Below, in pieces: positions 11,506 through 23,543 of a DNA stretch of 64,000 nucleotides. This DNA is from Hyphodiscus hymeniophilus. Its lineage: Eukaryota; Ascomycota; Leotiomycetes; Helotiales; Hyphodiscaceae. The notes under the pieces were generated by a model. The model was not told the origin of the DNA, ran no database searches, and saw only the letters and a program-made list of their open reading frames with translations. The stretch lies in contig VNKQ01000019.1 of the NCBI GenBank assembly GCA_016508695.1, forward strand, positions 930,001 through 994,000. Reading direction: 5' to 3'. Position 1 is the first letter of the stretch. Each line of letters begins with the position of its first letter. Position numbers and translations under genes: made by a program.

Positions 11506-12675
11506 ATGGCCGACACGCAAGTTGCCTCAAGCGAACTTCATCAGAATGCAGGAGTCAAAGACGCTCCTTTTGGCAATATCTTGAACTTCCGAGATGTTGG
11601 TAGAACCGTAAACGATTATCTTGGCGAGAAGTGGGTGCCTCTCTTTGCACCCCTTTCCACTCTGCGCAACTTTCCTCCTGCCCGACGAGAAAAATCACGC
11701 GACCTTGACCGCTCACTGATTCTTATAATAGACGTGTTGTTGAGGGGCGTGTGTTCCGTTCAGCTCGACCTGGTAAGCTCCTCTTATTCCATTGTATCGT
11801 CTACGCAATGCTGATAGATCAGATGATGCGACACTAGCAGATCGAAAGCGGCTTAAGGAAGAATATGGCATCATGACAATCATGGATCTCCGAACAGTGT
11901 GCGTTGCCAAATACAGCCTCTTTGGACGCATTCTGATCTTCACAGGACCGAACACGCAAACCAAGCCAAGAAGCGTGAGGGAGACCTCAAGGTCCCAGCT
12001 CTTATTCAGTCCAATGAGGCTTTAGCAGAGCCCGTAAAGATACCTGGTATGAATTACATGGAAGTCAACATCAATGGCAAGGGCTTCGAGAGAAGTCTTC
12101 TATGGCAACTTTCTGCTTGGAGTTTCACGTACGATCTCTCGAATCCCCCTCATTTACGGCGATTGATGCTAAATGTTAGCAGAAAGCTCATCACATTGAT
12201 GGCAATGGGTCGCCGCATGGAAGCAATCAGCATTCTCGGCCGCGAGGTCATGCAACCCCGAGGTCTTATTGGTCTGGGATACGACTCCATAGATCACTGT
12301 GGTATTGAAATCGCCGAAGCTCTTCGCGCATATGTTAGCATCGATAACTACGGTATCCTGGCTCATTGTACTCAAGGCAAAGATCGGACGGGATTAATTA
12401 TTGCATTAATTCTCTTCCTTCTCGATGTCCCCATAGCTGCCATCTCGTATGATTATGTCGCGAGCGAAGAGGAGCTGCTTCCGGAGAGAGAAAGCCGGAT
12501 GAAAGAGATCACGAGTATTGGACTCACGGAAGATTTTGCTGGATGTCCAGGGGACTGGATTGAGAAGATGAAGGAGCATCTAAACGAGAAGTATGGAGGT
12601 ATTCAAAAGTACTGTGAGAGCATTGGTTTTGGAAAGGAGGAGCAGGAAAAGCTTCGGCGATTGCTGCAAGTATAA
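11506..12675 (+). CDS. Tyrosine/serine protein phosphatase of the Y_phosphatase3 (PF13350-like) family
   Basis: Five exons, 11506-11630, 11732-11772, 11823-11898, 11946-12128 and 12183-12675, give 305 residues. The N-terminus has the family signature GNILNFRDVGRTVND, followed by GRVFRSARPDDATLADR. The catalytic P-loop is HCTQGKDRTG (Cys-x5-Arg, near residue 205), after the helix MEAISILGREVMQPRGLIGL. Family members are dual-specificity-like phosphatases related to bacterial LipA/PtpB; the fungal substrate is unknown. The last intron (12129-12182, 54 bp) is a multiple of three without stops, so reading through it adds 18 residues. Removing it restores the smooth SFTKLITLMAMGRRME join. Confidence 0.83.
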
Positions 12676-13697
12676 TGATTATGCGAATCATGCGAGATGT
12701 GGCATAGAGATGTTTGCGTGTACTGATCTTCAAAGCTTGCAGTTAAAGTTTCACAAGCAATCATCGCTTGCCTCTAGCATTGGCAAGTTTCATTGTTCTC
12801 CAATTAGATATGTCTGAAGCAATGGGAAAGGTTCTCAGCCTCAGAAGTATGGTCGGGGAATCAATAGCAATACTCCGCCTTTTTTGCACGAGCCGTGTCT
12901 CCTTTCCATTTGGTCTCTGCTATATAACATTTGCTTTTGTCTTTACTAGTGTCAGGTCTTAGCAAGACGTGAAGCCCCAACAAAAAAGTGGTCTTTGACT
13001 CCAAGATTTTCATTGATCCAGACAAATCTACTCCGCGACAGTTAGATGTCTTTTCCCTAAAAACTGTCAATTCACCCTGCTCATTGAGGTCAGCCAGATA
13101 TGTGAGCATGTCGGAACACCATGTGAATTCAAGCCATCTCTTCTCTGTTGTTATGTAGTGGGGCGTTTCTTGAGAAGTGACAAGAAATCTCTCCCTTCCA
13201 TATACTGCAGTAATCTCAAAACCTCAGTGAATGATTGAGATTCAACCTCAACTCGCCGCAACGGTCTTCCATAAAGAGACCTGACGTCGTGGTACAAACA
13301 AAACGTCCTCCCATACAACACAACGCTTTCACACAATATTCAGCACCTTGAGCTCGACCTCAACTTGACAACGGTCTTTCACAAGAAACCTGACACCTTG
13401 GTACAAACAAAACTTTCTTCCTCACAACACAGCTCTTTTACTAGATATTTATCACCTTAGTCCTACGAACAAGTCATTTATTTCAAAACACCTTCATTAC
13501 CTTCCATCATTTTGAAACATAACAGAACCTCCGCCTAGTCTCTGTCACATCTACTTCAGCAAGTCAACCTCATCATTGCATCAAGCATTTTCTCTTCCAC
13601 GAATAACTACAACGCACTATTTATTGATCTTGCTGAATACATTAACAAGACGCACTTCACATCCACACCCATAACCCTTCTTAATACGTCTCAAACC
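12676..13697. other. Intergenic region and leader of the secreted-protein gene
   Basis: No gene is supported. The right half is pyrimidine-rich with many CAAC/CTTC words, as in leaders of well-expressed fungal genes, and includes the duplication listed separately. Confidence 0.55.
13239..13460. repeat. Imperfect tandem duplication (two copies of about 110 bp) upstream of the secreted protein
   Basis: Copy 1 (about 13239-13351) and copy 2 (about 13352-13460) share in the same order ACCTCAACT, CAACGGTCTT, CCTGAC, TGGTACAAACAAAAC, ACAACACA and CACCTT. Divergence is visible throughout, so the duplication is not recent. It lies about 240-460 bp upstream of the start codon, in probable promoter or 5' UTR. 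Confidence 0.75.
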
Positions 13698-14414
13698 ATG
13701 CATATTAACGTAAGTTTACTTTGCACAGATCTTATATTTGCTTTCACTTCTAACCAAAATCAGACACTTCTCGCTTTTGTGCTCACGACCCTCTCCTTCT
13801 TTCTTTCTCTCAGTCTCGCTCTCCCTACCAGCTCTGACATAACACCCACTTCTCTCGACCCCCGCTACGGTTCCTTCGGCTTTGATTACGAACTGTAGGT
13901 TCTAGCCATGCCCACACTCACTTGAACTCTTCTCACAAATAATCAGGATCTGTGTCACGGATCCTAAGAAGGGTAAAAAGGCCACGGCCTCCGCAGACGA
14001 ATGCTTCCGACGATTCCGTACATACTGTGATGGCACAGGAGCGATGAAGAACAAGTTTGCTGGAATCCAGAACGGTGCATTTGGTGACATCTGCAATGAA
14101 GTCGCATGTATGTTCACCCTCGTTTGCTAAATCACGCCCACCAAAGGCAACACCCTGTATAACAAGATCTTTCGTTGTGAATCTTACTGACTAGTCCTCG
14201 TTTAATTGTAGGCAAATGTGTGAAGGCCGAGGGCGTCGTACTCCCTGGCTTCTCGGATCCTTCGCCAGAGGAAATCGCCTGGAGCATGAACATGGCAGGA
14301 GCTGAGGGCGGCACTTGGGTCAATAAGAAACGCGACGCCGATCCTGAGCAGGCGGCTGCACCACTTGGTGCTACAGTAACTCCGACGCCGCATCAGTCGT
14401 TCGCTCTCCAGTAG
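13698..14414 (+). CDS. Small secreted six-cysteine protein, candidate effector
   Basis: Four exons, 13698-13709, 13764-13894, 13947-14107 and 14212-14414, give 168 residues. The first exon encodes only MHIN. The spliced N-terminus is a clear signal peptide (LLAFVLTTLSFFLSLSLALP) with probable cleavage near ALA/LP at about residue 27. The mature part has six cysteines, in ICVTD, DECFRR, TYCDG, DICNE and ACKC. A KKR dibasic site follows in WVNKKRDADPEQ, so a Kex2-type protease could release the last 27 or so residues. No family was recognised. Size, signal peptide, cysteine content and gene-poor surroundings fit a secreted effector-like or antimicrobial-type protein; that role is an inference. 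Confidence 0.8.
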
Positions 14415-16617
14415 AAGAGGCTCACTCGGTTACTGCTCCCAAAGAACTCGTCGCCTGAACACAGGACGAAGGCATTTACATACAGTATTTTTAAGCTAGG
14501 ATGGCGTTGATGGATTGGCTGCATTTATGGGAAGGGATGGACACTCGTCAAATGATTTGACATTGATAGGGGGACGTACATAGCGAAACGATGGAGTTTT
14601 CGTCACGCGATGATTTTTAGCTAAAGCGCGGTTTGGATGGAAAGGCAATACATTCTTGATTCTGACATTCCTATTTACTATCGTGATTCGTGAGATGGGA
14701 TGTGGCCTTTGCAAATTTGCAGACCTATTCATTACGGGATCTCTGCGAACTGCGAAGGCACCATTCTCAATTTATCAACTTCAGCAATGCCCTTATTTCC
14801 TTTGATAGTTGATATTGAATTATAGTAATGTATCAAAGGCTAGTGTGAATATAGGTAAGTATCACATGAAACGCCATTAGCACTATTCACTTGGGTTTTG
14901 GCTTATATATTGTATGTTAAGCTTTTCTTCCCACTTAAACGAATACATTTGGACAGCTCCACAGATGGAGGCGTTGAGTACACTCGAGTACTAAATGTAT
15001 TGGAAGGTCCATAGTCCCTCCAAGGAGTATAATAAAGAGAGCTTGCAATATTTCATGCATGACGCTACACGATACTTCGCGAGTCTAACTTCTGGAGATC
15101 ATCGGGCGATTCTAAATCGTGCCCACACTGTAAGACCCCGGCTAAAGAGCAGACATTGCTTTCTCACTATCGGATAGTCCGAAAGGAGAAAGCTTCCATG
15201 CAACATCAAGAGCTTCAAAGAAGGCTCGTAGGTGAGGCTCGACCATTAGGCTTGCTCGAGCATTGATAGTCTACGATGCCAACTTGCTAGTCAAGAGCGA
15301 GGAGACAGTGAAAATTCTCAAGTTTGAGCAGTAATTCTGGATCAAGCGCTTCGAACAAAGCTCGTGTTTGAATATTCATGAATCCTCATCGACTATTAAA
15401 CCGGCCCGATGTCCGACGACGCGTGGACTATTCCCGAGCTTACAAGCCCAAGTAACAAGCTCGTACATCCCGCGTTTCAATGATCGATCAACCAAAAGGC
15501 AAGATCAAGAATACACTTTATAACCCAAGATCATCATGAGTCCGGGGTGAGCCACGAAAAGCACATGTGAAATGTCTCGCTACATATATCATATGTGTCT
15601 TCGCTTTCCTTTATTTAATTGATCTGCCTTTATTCAAATCAATCTCACCACTCATTTTTCAGTCCATCATCTCCGTACATCTACACCAATCCTTCCCAAG
15701 CTTCTCGATCCGAGGGACCTTGAATATCCATGCTTTGCAATCAACTCCAAATATGCGCTCTTGAGTCTTCAAGCTGGACCTTCGACCGCCCTTCTAAATC
15801 CAGAATTGCTTCTCTTAAGCCTTGAGAACGGTGCAACCTGTGAATTTCTCTTCTAGAGTCCGAAGAACGGTAAGTTCTTCGGCATTCGGGATATTGTACC
15901 TCGCAGACGTTTTATGGTACGAGAATCGGACGAAGTATGAAACCGAGCTTCGTGGGTGGATCCGACAATTCTCCAATTTCAAGACCCTGTCGACACTGAG
16001 AAAATGTACCTGTCTGTCTCTGATATTCGTTCGAGCCAATGATGGTGCGAGCCTCCAATGTTTAAGCCTCTGATGTGAGTGCCACAAGCTACAAGGCACC
16101 AACGAGAAAAGTCTCGAATAGCTTAGAGACTTACCATGGAACTATTAAAAGCAAAGTTTCTTTAAGTTTCTTCGGATCTTGCAATATCCTTCGTAGTAGG
16201 AGCAATTTTGTAGTCGTCAATTCGATAATGATATTGGGGTATGTGAAGTTTTTGTTGTGGCGAGAAAGTCAAGATGTCGTTATCGAGTGACGTTCATGTG
16301 TCGACATCAGAAGAAGCCAATGTATTCATGTCAACACCTCGTTGACGGAATTAATCTTTCCTTCGATCTTTTAGAGTCGGAAACAACCAAGATATTTATA
16401 TCTATACCTCCTTAACATAAACCTTGACCTCGGCGTATTTGCATGACGAAGAAAGTCAAAGAAAGACGAGGAGATGAATCATATGTAGAACTATCCGCTT
16501 TCTTGATCGTCTCCATACTTGGAATAGTTGATACCTGGAGAACTTCCAGTCTGTAATCTTGTAGATGCCCCCCCTGCGCCTATGATGCCAAATGCCGCTA
16601 TGCTCCATCCAATTACC
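14415..16617. other. Gene-poor 2.2-kb stretch
   Basis: Only short open frames without recognisable domains occur, for example near 15815-16102 on both strands. There are AT-rich tracts and scattered inverted words such as GAACGGT. I see no supported gene; decayed sequence is possible. Confidence 0.5.
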
Positions 16618-19600
16618 CTATGCTTCCTGCTGGTCCGTATTTTCGTCGACTTCAGCCTTGGGTTTCTTCTTCTTCTTTCTTGGCTTCACTACATCCTCTA
16701 CAGCAGTCGAAGGCTCGCCATCCACATCAACATTTGCCGTTTTCTTCGCCTTCTTCCTTTTGACCATGGACACCTCTCCATCCGCCCCATCCGCTGGCTT
16801 GGCTTTCTTTTTCTTCTTCTTGATCACGGTGCCTTCAACCCCTTGAGCAGCCTGTATCCGCTCATTGGCTCTCTGCATCTCCAATCGCATCTTCTCCACC
16901 TTTTTCATAGCTTCTACCATCTCCTTTTCCTCTTTTTGTTGTCGCTCAAAATCAATTCCATTGCCATTGTCACCATCGAGTGAAAAGCCGCCAATGTGGC
17001 TGGAATCGACTTGGAGCAGAGACTTGCCCTTCGAAGGTCGTTGGCGATGGATTCCGTCACCGCTATTTTCTGAATCCTCATTTCGAGGTGAGGAGGTCCC
17101 ACTCATTGCCAAAGTCTCGTCGACTGCGACTTGAATTTGATGTCTAGTTTTGGGAACGGATGATCTCTTTGGCGAGACTTGTACGGTAGGCTTCCCAATA
17201 TCGAGCTGCATGATCGGAATTGCGTCGATATCCAGATCTGGCCCATTATTGTTTTTGAGTATGTTGTGAAGTGGCGTCGATATTCCAGACGCTACATCAC
17301 TCGAGGCAATATAAAATGGATCATCTTTGTTTCGCTCGATCCGGTCAGCTCGCCGTCGTGCCACGATATCAGGATCCAAGTAGCTTTCTTCACCTCCTTG
17401 TTGGTATGAGTGAACTACTTCGCCTGAAGCATCTCCAAGCCGATTGATTGCTGGTTCCACAACACTTGGGGCTTGAGGGGGTGGCTGATGATAATATGTT
17501 TCGAATTCGTCTTCCTCTGGACCATCGAATGAGGAATAATCAACTGCTCTCAGTAGGTTGCTCAGATTCTCATTGATCGGCTGATCAAGGTCTAACCCGG
17601 CAGGCATTGGTACATTCTTTTGCGCACCAGAAGCCACCGAGTTCAAATCAAGTCCCGTGAACAAAGAGGGGATCGCTTGAGTGAGCAGCAAGGGTGCAGC
17701 TTGTCCTGCGTCATCTGTCGATGCCTCCTGACCCGATGAAGCTTCTGCAGAAAGCTTCAGAAGCTCCGAAAACTCTACTGCCCGTTCTTGGACTTCTAGG
17801 TCCGGATGCATGGCAAGCGGCTCCAAGGCATGAATGATGCGGGACATCAAGAGTGAGACCATGGTCTTTCTTTCCGGTGTCCATGCTGTCTGGTCGTCCC
17901 CCGTCATGAGGGCAAAGATCTTCGGCAAAGCTTGAAGATAGACTATGAGTCCGGTTTTTGATGTTGAAGTCTTCGTGATATGTAATAAGGCAGTCAACGT
18001 GGCATCGAGAGATAGCAAGCACGATGCAAATTCTCCCACAATCCATGCTATTGCTCGCAGAGCTGCACTCCCAGCATTGAGCTGGGTCGTACTGTCGTTG
18101 CAAGTCGAAATAAGTATAGATTCTGCAGCTCTTGCCGCCTGTGGTCGGACGGCTTTTACTTTCACTGCAACTGCGCGTAACTCGTCTCCAATCTTACCAG
18201 ACACATCCGTGCTTAGATCTTGCGAGCCTGGATCAGAATCGTGAAGGGGCCTGCCCAGGCTTGGCACTGGGGCATTCCGAACTAGTTGGATCAAAATATC
18301 GATGTACCAGTCAAAATCAACAAGATTCCCATAGTTGTTGCTAGAACACATCTCCAGTATCCTGTTGATGACATCCATTTTGTAGTCGTCTGGAAGTAGG
18401 GTTTCTTGTGAAGCTCCTTTGTCGGGCTTGACTGGGACTTCAGGAGATTCATCGTCTGATTCAGCCGCTGGCTCAATGGCTGGAGCCGGTCCATCATTGA
18501 GGCCATTTGCAGGGGCTGAAGGGGAATTTCGCAATTGTCTCATTAATCTTCCAACAACTGACATCAAGTTGTCACTGCTGACCATTCCAACAACCAGGTC
18601 TAATGATCGTATTCGAATTGAAATATCGGGACTGTCTATACAGTCCATGATAACATCTTCTTGCTGAGCGACAAGGTATGGGTGAGTGAGAACGATCTTG
18701 TTGAAAGCCAAAAGAGCAACATATTTCACTGTGCATTGTTAGCAAGCCCGATACTAATGCTCCATACCTAGAACCCACAATTTGGATCGCCCTCCAACAT
18801 GATCATCCCACGGAGCTTGCTCACACAAAGAGTCGCAATCTCGTCGCCGCCATCATCACTGCTGCTTAGGATCCCACCTTGAATGATGCCATTAATACAT
18901 TCGTATAGTAGCGACATCGCAGGAGTGGTCCGAATGATGTTCGTAAGTGGTGGTAACAGCTTCTTCACTAATCGAGGTTCCAGTGGAGTTAATGTTGCAA
19001 ACTTGAATCATCAGTATACAGCCTTCATAGAGATAGAACCCGTGACAGACCAACTTAATCAACTTGATGGCCATCCAGTTGTTCCCGCTGTCAACCAGAA
19101 GCTCAAACAATCTGGGAGCCAGAGGGAGAAAGTCATTCGGCCTCCGCCAGCCTAGTTCGCAGACAACATTAACGATTGCTGCGGTGACACTGGGGTCCTC
19201 TCCTTCATCCATCAATCGTTCCTTTATCTTGGGCCACGCAGGACGAAGTGTCTCGGGATAAACCAGCGCCAGCCTATACAACGTCACGATTGTCTTCTTC
19301 CTTATTGCTGGTTGCGAGTGTGTCAATCGAGGGAGGAGATCTGAGAGGACTGAAAGCGCTAAAGATGGTGTGATGACATGTGGTAGGGTGATTATAGGGA
19401 GCGAGATAGTTGTAGGAGAGGTCGAGGTCAAATCCTAGGCCATCATTAATATCCAATATCTCCAAACAGTCTGAAGAACCCACCTTCTTCAAAAGGTTTG
19501 TAGCTAACATCAAAACTTCCGTATCGGGCCTGAAGCTTTGAACAGCACCCAAATATCCAACCCGCTTCTGGAGGTATTTCGCAGACGACATAACCTCGAG

Positions 19601-20052
19601 GACATTGAAGGAAGCCCACGACATGTCGTGGCCGAACATCTCGAGATATATAAGCTTCAGAAGGGCCGTCGCCTTGACGTCTATAGACATTATCAGTCTT
19701 CGTTCCCACACTTCCTCATAGTTGGCGCATTACTGACCCATATCCTGGGATCTTATTTCGGCTTTGCATTCCTTCAAACTGTGCTGGATATACTCCTTCT
19801 CGTTCCCCTTGTGGTTCCGCAGACCACGGATAAGGTCGTACAGAGACTTCTCAAACCTGTTGCCAGATTAGCCATACTCATATGGACTGGAGACTTCGAG
19901 AGGTGCGGACATGGTGACGGCGGATTTCCAAGTTCTCTATTTTGGAAGAAATGGGTCGTGAAGTCATTTATGGAGACATTGGTGGCATAATAGTAGACAG
20001 ACACACGCTCAAGCATTTACGAGATCTGTGCCGGAAATGTTTGAAAAAGCAT
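16618..20052 (-). CDS. apl5: AP-3 complex subunit delta (Apl5)
   Basis: Minus-strand exons: 19856-19738, 19680-19484, 19434-19051, 19001-18779 and 18728-16618, plus a short first exon tentatively 20052-20021, giving about 1,020 residues. The N-terminus contains FEKSLYDLIRGLRNHKGNE and then TALLKLIYLEMFGHDMSWAS, diagnostic of delta adaptins. HEAT-like helices follow (NWMAIKLIKLFATLTPLEPR; NLKYVALLAFNKIVLTHPYL). The C-terminal third is charged and disordered, ending in Lys-rich tracts (VIKKKKKKAKPAD). Family role: cargo transport from Golgi/endosome to vacuole. The start is uncertain, because the family methionine directly before FEK is absent and the proposed exon adds MLFQTFPAQIS. It is divergent from emc2. 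Confidence 0.86.
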
Positions 20053-20299
20053 GGCGGTAGAACTGACTGCTCACGAGCTTTACTGAATGCCCCCACCAAG
20101 CCCAAGACCGGACGAAGATCGTGAGGCACGCATACTCGTAAGGCAGCCACGCTTCTTGAACTAAACCTAGCCTGATGGGAGAGCGCTCCCACGGATCTCT
20201 CTAAACGTCGCGTTCTGGAACTCCCAAACACGCCTTCATTGATTTCTCAATATAGTTGCATACACAGTTTGCGTTCCCTCTGTACTTCAAGGCGCTATC

Positions 20300-21428
20300 A
20301 TGAGTTCATCCCTGTTACACCCGCCTGCGCACCTCGCCCCATCCGTCGCTCTTCAGCTTTCACAGCAAGCTCCATCAATCCTGCAAAATACACCTTCTTC
20401 CATCGCATCATATTCGATTGGCTCGCTGTGGGCTACGGCAGAATCCCCGGAGCTATGGACAAGCTATGAGAATCTCATGCTATCATGTTTACGAACGGGC
20501 GACGAACAATCGGCACACCTCTGCCTGCAGAGGCTTACAGATCGGTTTGGTGCAGAGAATGAGAGGCTGATGGCATTGCGAGGTCTATTTCAAGAGGCAA
20601 TCGCGAAGGATGATGCGGAGCTCAAGCAAGTGCTGCAGCAATACGATACTATTTTGGCCAACGACCCAGGCAATATGGTACGATCACTCATTCAGCAGAC
20701 TAGATCTTTGCTAACCTATGTAGCCTGTATCAAAACGGCGTATCGCACTTCTTCAAACTTTGGTGAAAACTACAGAAGCCATCACCGCCCTCAACGAGTT
20801 CCTCGATTCGTCGCCTACCGATGCAGAGGCCTGGGCCGAGCTGGCAGATTTGTATTTCAGTCAGGGAATGTACCAGCAAGCCATATTCGCATTGGAAGAG
20901 GTCCTGCTAATTGCTCCAAACGCTTGGAACGTGAGTTGGATTACAGGATATTCTGCTGGATAACGAATCTGACAGCTGTTCTCATAGATGCACGCCAGGC
21001 TTGGAGAAGTGCTCTACATAGCAGCTTCAGCAAACGAAGCAGGAGGGGACAAATTTCTCGCTGAATCGATGCGCAGATTCTGCAGAAGCATAGAACTGTG
21101 TGATGACTATCTCCGGGGATATTATGGGCTTAGGTTGGTGCGTATTGAATTATCAGAGCTGTCTGAATCCATGGCTAACCCCTTGCAGACAACTGGCCGT
21201 CTACTCACTACCCTCCCACAGTCTCGGCCGTCGAAATCCGATACCGGCCTTCCTCTACCCAGTGTCAAAGTCGTGGAAAAGCTCAACGAGACAGCTACAG
21301 CCAAACTCTCTGAGATCGTTCGACGAGGTGTTGCTAGGGAAGCCGGTTGGGAGGGCTATGACAAGGCAGAGCTCATTGCAGCCAAAGAACGTACGTATAT
21401 CATGGAAGTGCTATCACCTTCACCTTGA
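20300..21428 (+). CDS. emc2: ER membrane protein complex subunit 2 (EMC2/Oca3, TPR protein)
   Basis: Exons 20300-20677, 20724-20930, 20988-21137 and 21189 onward give about 290 residues. The TPR-containing core has NLMLSCLRTGDEQSAHLCLQ, then VKTTEAITALNEFLDSSPTD, AEAWAELADLYFSQGMYQQA, IFALEEVLLIAPNAWN and the C-terminal ATAKLSEIVRRGVAREAGW. EMC2 is a cytosolic scaffold of the ER membrane complex that inserts tail-anchored and multi-pass proteins. The third intron (21138-21188, 51 bp, GTGCGT donor) is a multiple of three without stops. The 3' end is uncertain: reading on stops at 21428 (MEVLSPSP), while a GTACGT donor at 21391 with a TAG acceptor at about 21469 would end in RLGC. Confidence 0.84.
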
Positions 21429-23543
21429 TAGAATCCTGATGTTTCACTCCTATATCAGTATCTAGGCTTGGGCTGTTAAGTGTAGTGACACGTCGCATCA
21501 GCCTAGATTCCTTCTTCCCGGTGTACGCCTCACCGAGTACTGCTGACTTGCTGTGCCTAGTTTTGAATAGAGATTCGTCCTCTACCACGCGCTGAATTGG
21601 CAACTCTGACGACCATTCGGAGTAGGTCTGCAAGGCACAGATGGTCGTCGTTTTAAAGCGCTCCACCTTAAGATTTTTGATCAAGGGCCAAATTGCTGTC
21701 TATGGCCGACTTGGGATGTAAGATCTATTTTTTCTGAGCTCCTCGTGCTGGCCCACTCCCTGGATTCCGGCGTTCAGGCTTAGTGTCGTGGACCTCGCAG
21801 CGAAAGCGGGCCGTTCCCTCTTCGTTGGCACCACATAGAGGCGACGTTAGGGGGCTCGGCTACCAATCATATTCAATAGTGTTGGACATTGGGCAGCTGG
21901 GATCTTGGGCAGGAAAATAATTCGATATCGGGCATACACACGAAAAGCGATTGACCGACTTTCTTTCAACAGAGGCTCTAAACCTGACTGAGCCCCGGGA
22001 GCCATGGATCACGATGACTCCTCGGGGTTGTGTTGGCATCCAGCAGTTTCAGATCCGAAAGGATGGGGTGTTTATAAGATAGAAGAACAATGCAGCCTGG
22101 TAGAAGGCTAAATCTATTGACAGCAGCTGACTTTCTCGCATTACCCAACTCATTCAAATCTTGCAAACTTTGTGCCTGTTGTGCAACGTTTCTCGTTGGA
22201 CCACAAAGATCCCACTCCTAACGCCGATTACGATCAAGTATGCAGTTGGATCGCCACTTATTTCCTGACAAGAAGATTCGAACGAGGCGACCTGGAGGTT
22301 GAATTGGAAGAGGCTACATCTGCATACGCACCTTCTTACGGAAACCAAACAAGCAGATTACTACTGTATTGCATACAGGAAAATTTCGTCTGTTGCGCCT
22401 GGCAGCTTGCATATGGACGAATGACAACCACAGCATTTCACCCGCCAACAGGAATCAAATCACAACGTCAACACAGCAGCATCTTGCTTTCAAACTTTCA
22501 TCAACTCGAAAAACAACAAACAACCACCATTCAGTAAGCAGCGCACTTACCCGAGTACTGTAATACCCAAACCAACTTCATCAAGGTTGTCGCGTCTATT
22601 TGACCCAACAACCTGGAAGGTGTAATCATTTTCCCGCTGGTGCATGAGCCCTCAATCTGGTCCTTGTTAAGCCCGAGCCTTGTCTCGTCCAGATCTCACT
22701 CTCACTCAGTCTCCTCGTTTCAAGCGTGTCTGAGCAGCTCGGACGCTCTACGCCTTACGCTGTCTTAAAACTACCAGGTACGTAGATCTTCGCTTGTATC
22801 GCTGACTTCCAACCCTATCATGGAATACTGTAGCTTGTATCCCGGTTTGATCGAGTGTATCATGCCCGAGGGCGGGTTCCGTGGAGCGGAATAGCCATCA
22901 GAACGGGATGTGATCAAAGAAAGGGGGAATCGTCCTCTTTCGTACAATATTGCCGCCCCCTCACTTCCAAACCTCAGGTTGGATGGAATCACGGCGCTAG
23001 GACAGGACAGCCCAGCTAACGAAAGCAGCCCCGCCTAGACAATTATTTTCTACATTCCTCCCACCCAACCCAACCCAATCCAACCAAACTCTTCCTATCT
23101 ACTCCATTCGAACAGATAGGATTGTTGCCGCCTCATTCGCTGTCGCCCTCTCATCGGCGTCAGCGACCGTCGACTGACTCGACTCTTCCTGCTCGACGCC
23201 CACGTCAACATTCCTCCACCAAGCCAGCGACGGGATCATCCGCCTCGAGCCAACCCACGACTCCTCAGCATACCTAGTCCACATACCATACGTACTACCC
23301 GCTCCAGCACCAGCAATTGAGGGGACTTTTGGTGTCGTAGATACTCTCTAGTGCCATACCCCAAACGATCTGGCGCATTGAAGCTTGCAGACGGGCATAC
23401 AGAGGATCTCGCCTTGAAGGCCACACACACCATTGGCGTTCATCGCCTCTTCATAGCAACCCAAACCCTTAAAGGTTATCTCCTCTCGTCGTGTTCTTAC
23501 AGGATCCGCGAGAAGGAGATAATTCCTTATCTGAGACAGCTCG
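21429..23543. other. Intergenic region upstream of the ULD/CaaX gene
   Basis: About 2.1 kb without a supported gene. An open frame at 22172-22537 (122 codons) has no recognisable domain. The right end probably contains the 5' leader of the next gene. Confidence 0.5.

Noticed and set aside
15815..16102. Overlapping open frames on both strands in the 2.2-kb gene-poor stretch
   Set aside because: Neither strand gives a recognised domain or convincing splice extension.
22172..22537. 121-residue open frame in the 2.1-kb gap
   Set aside because: Low-complexity Gln/Thr end, no domain, probably non-coding leader or promoter.
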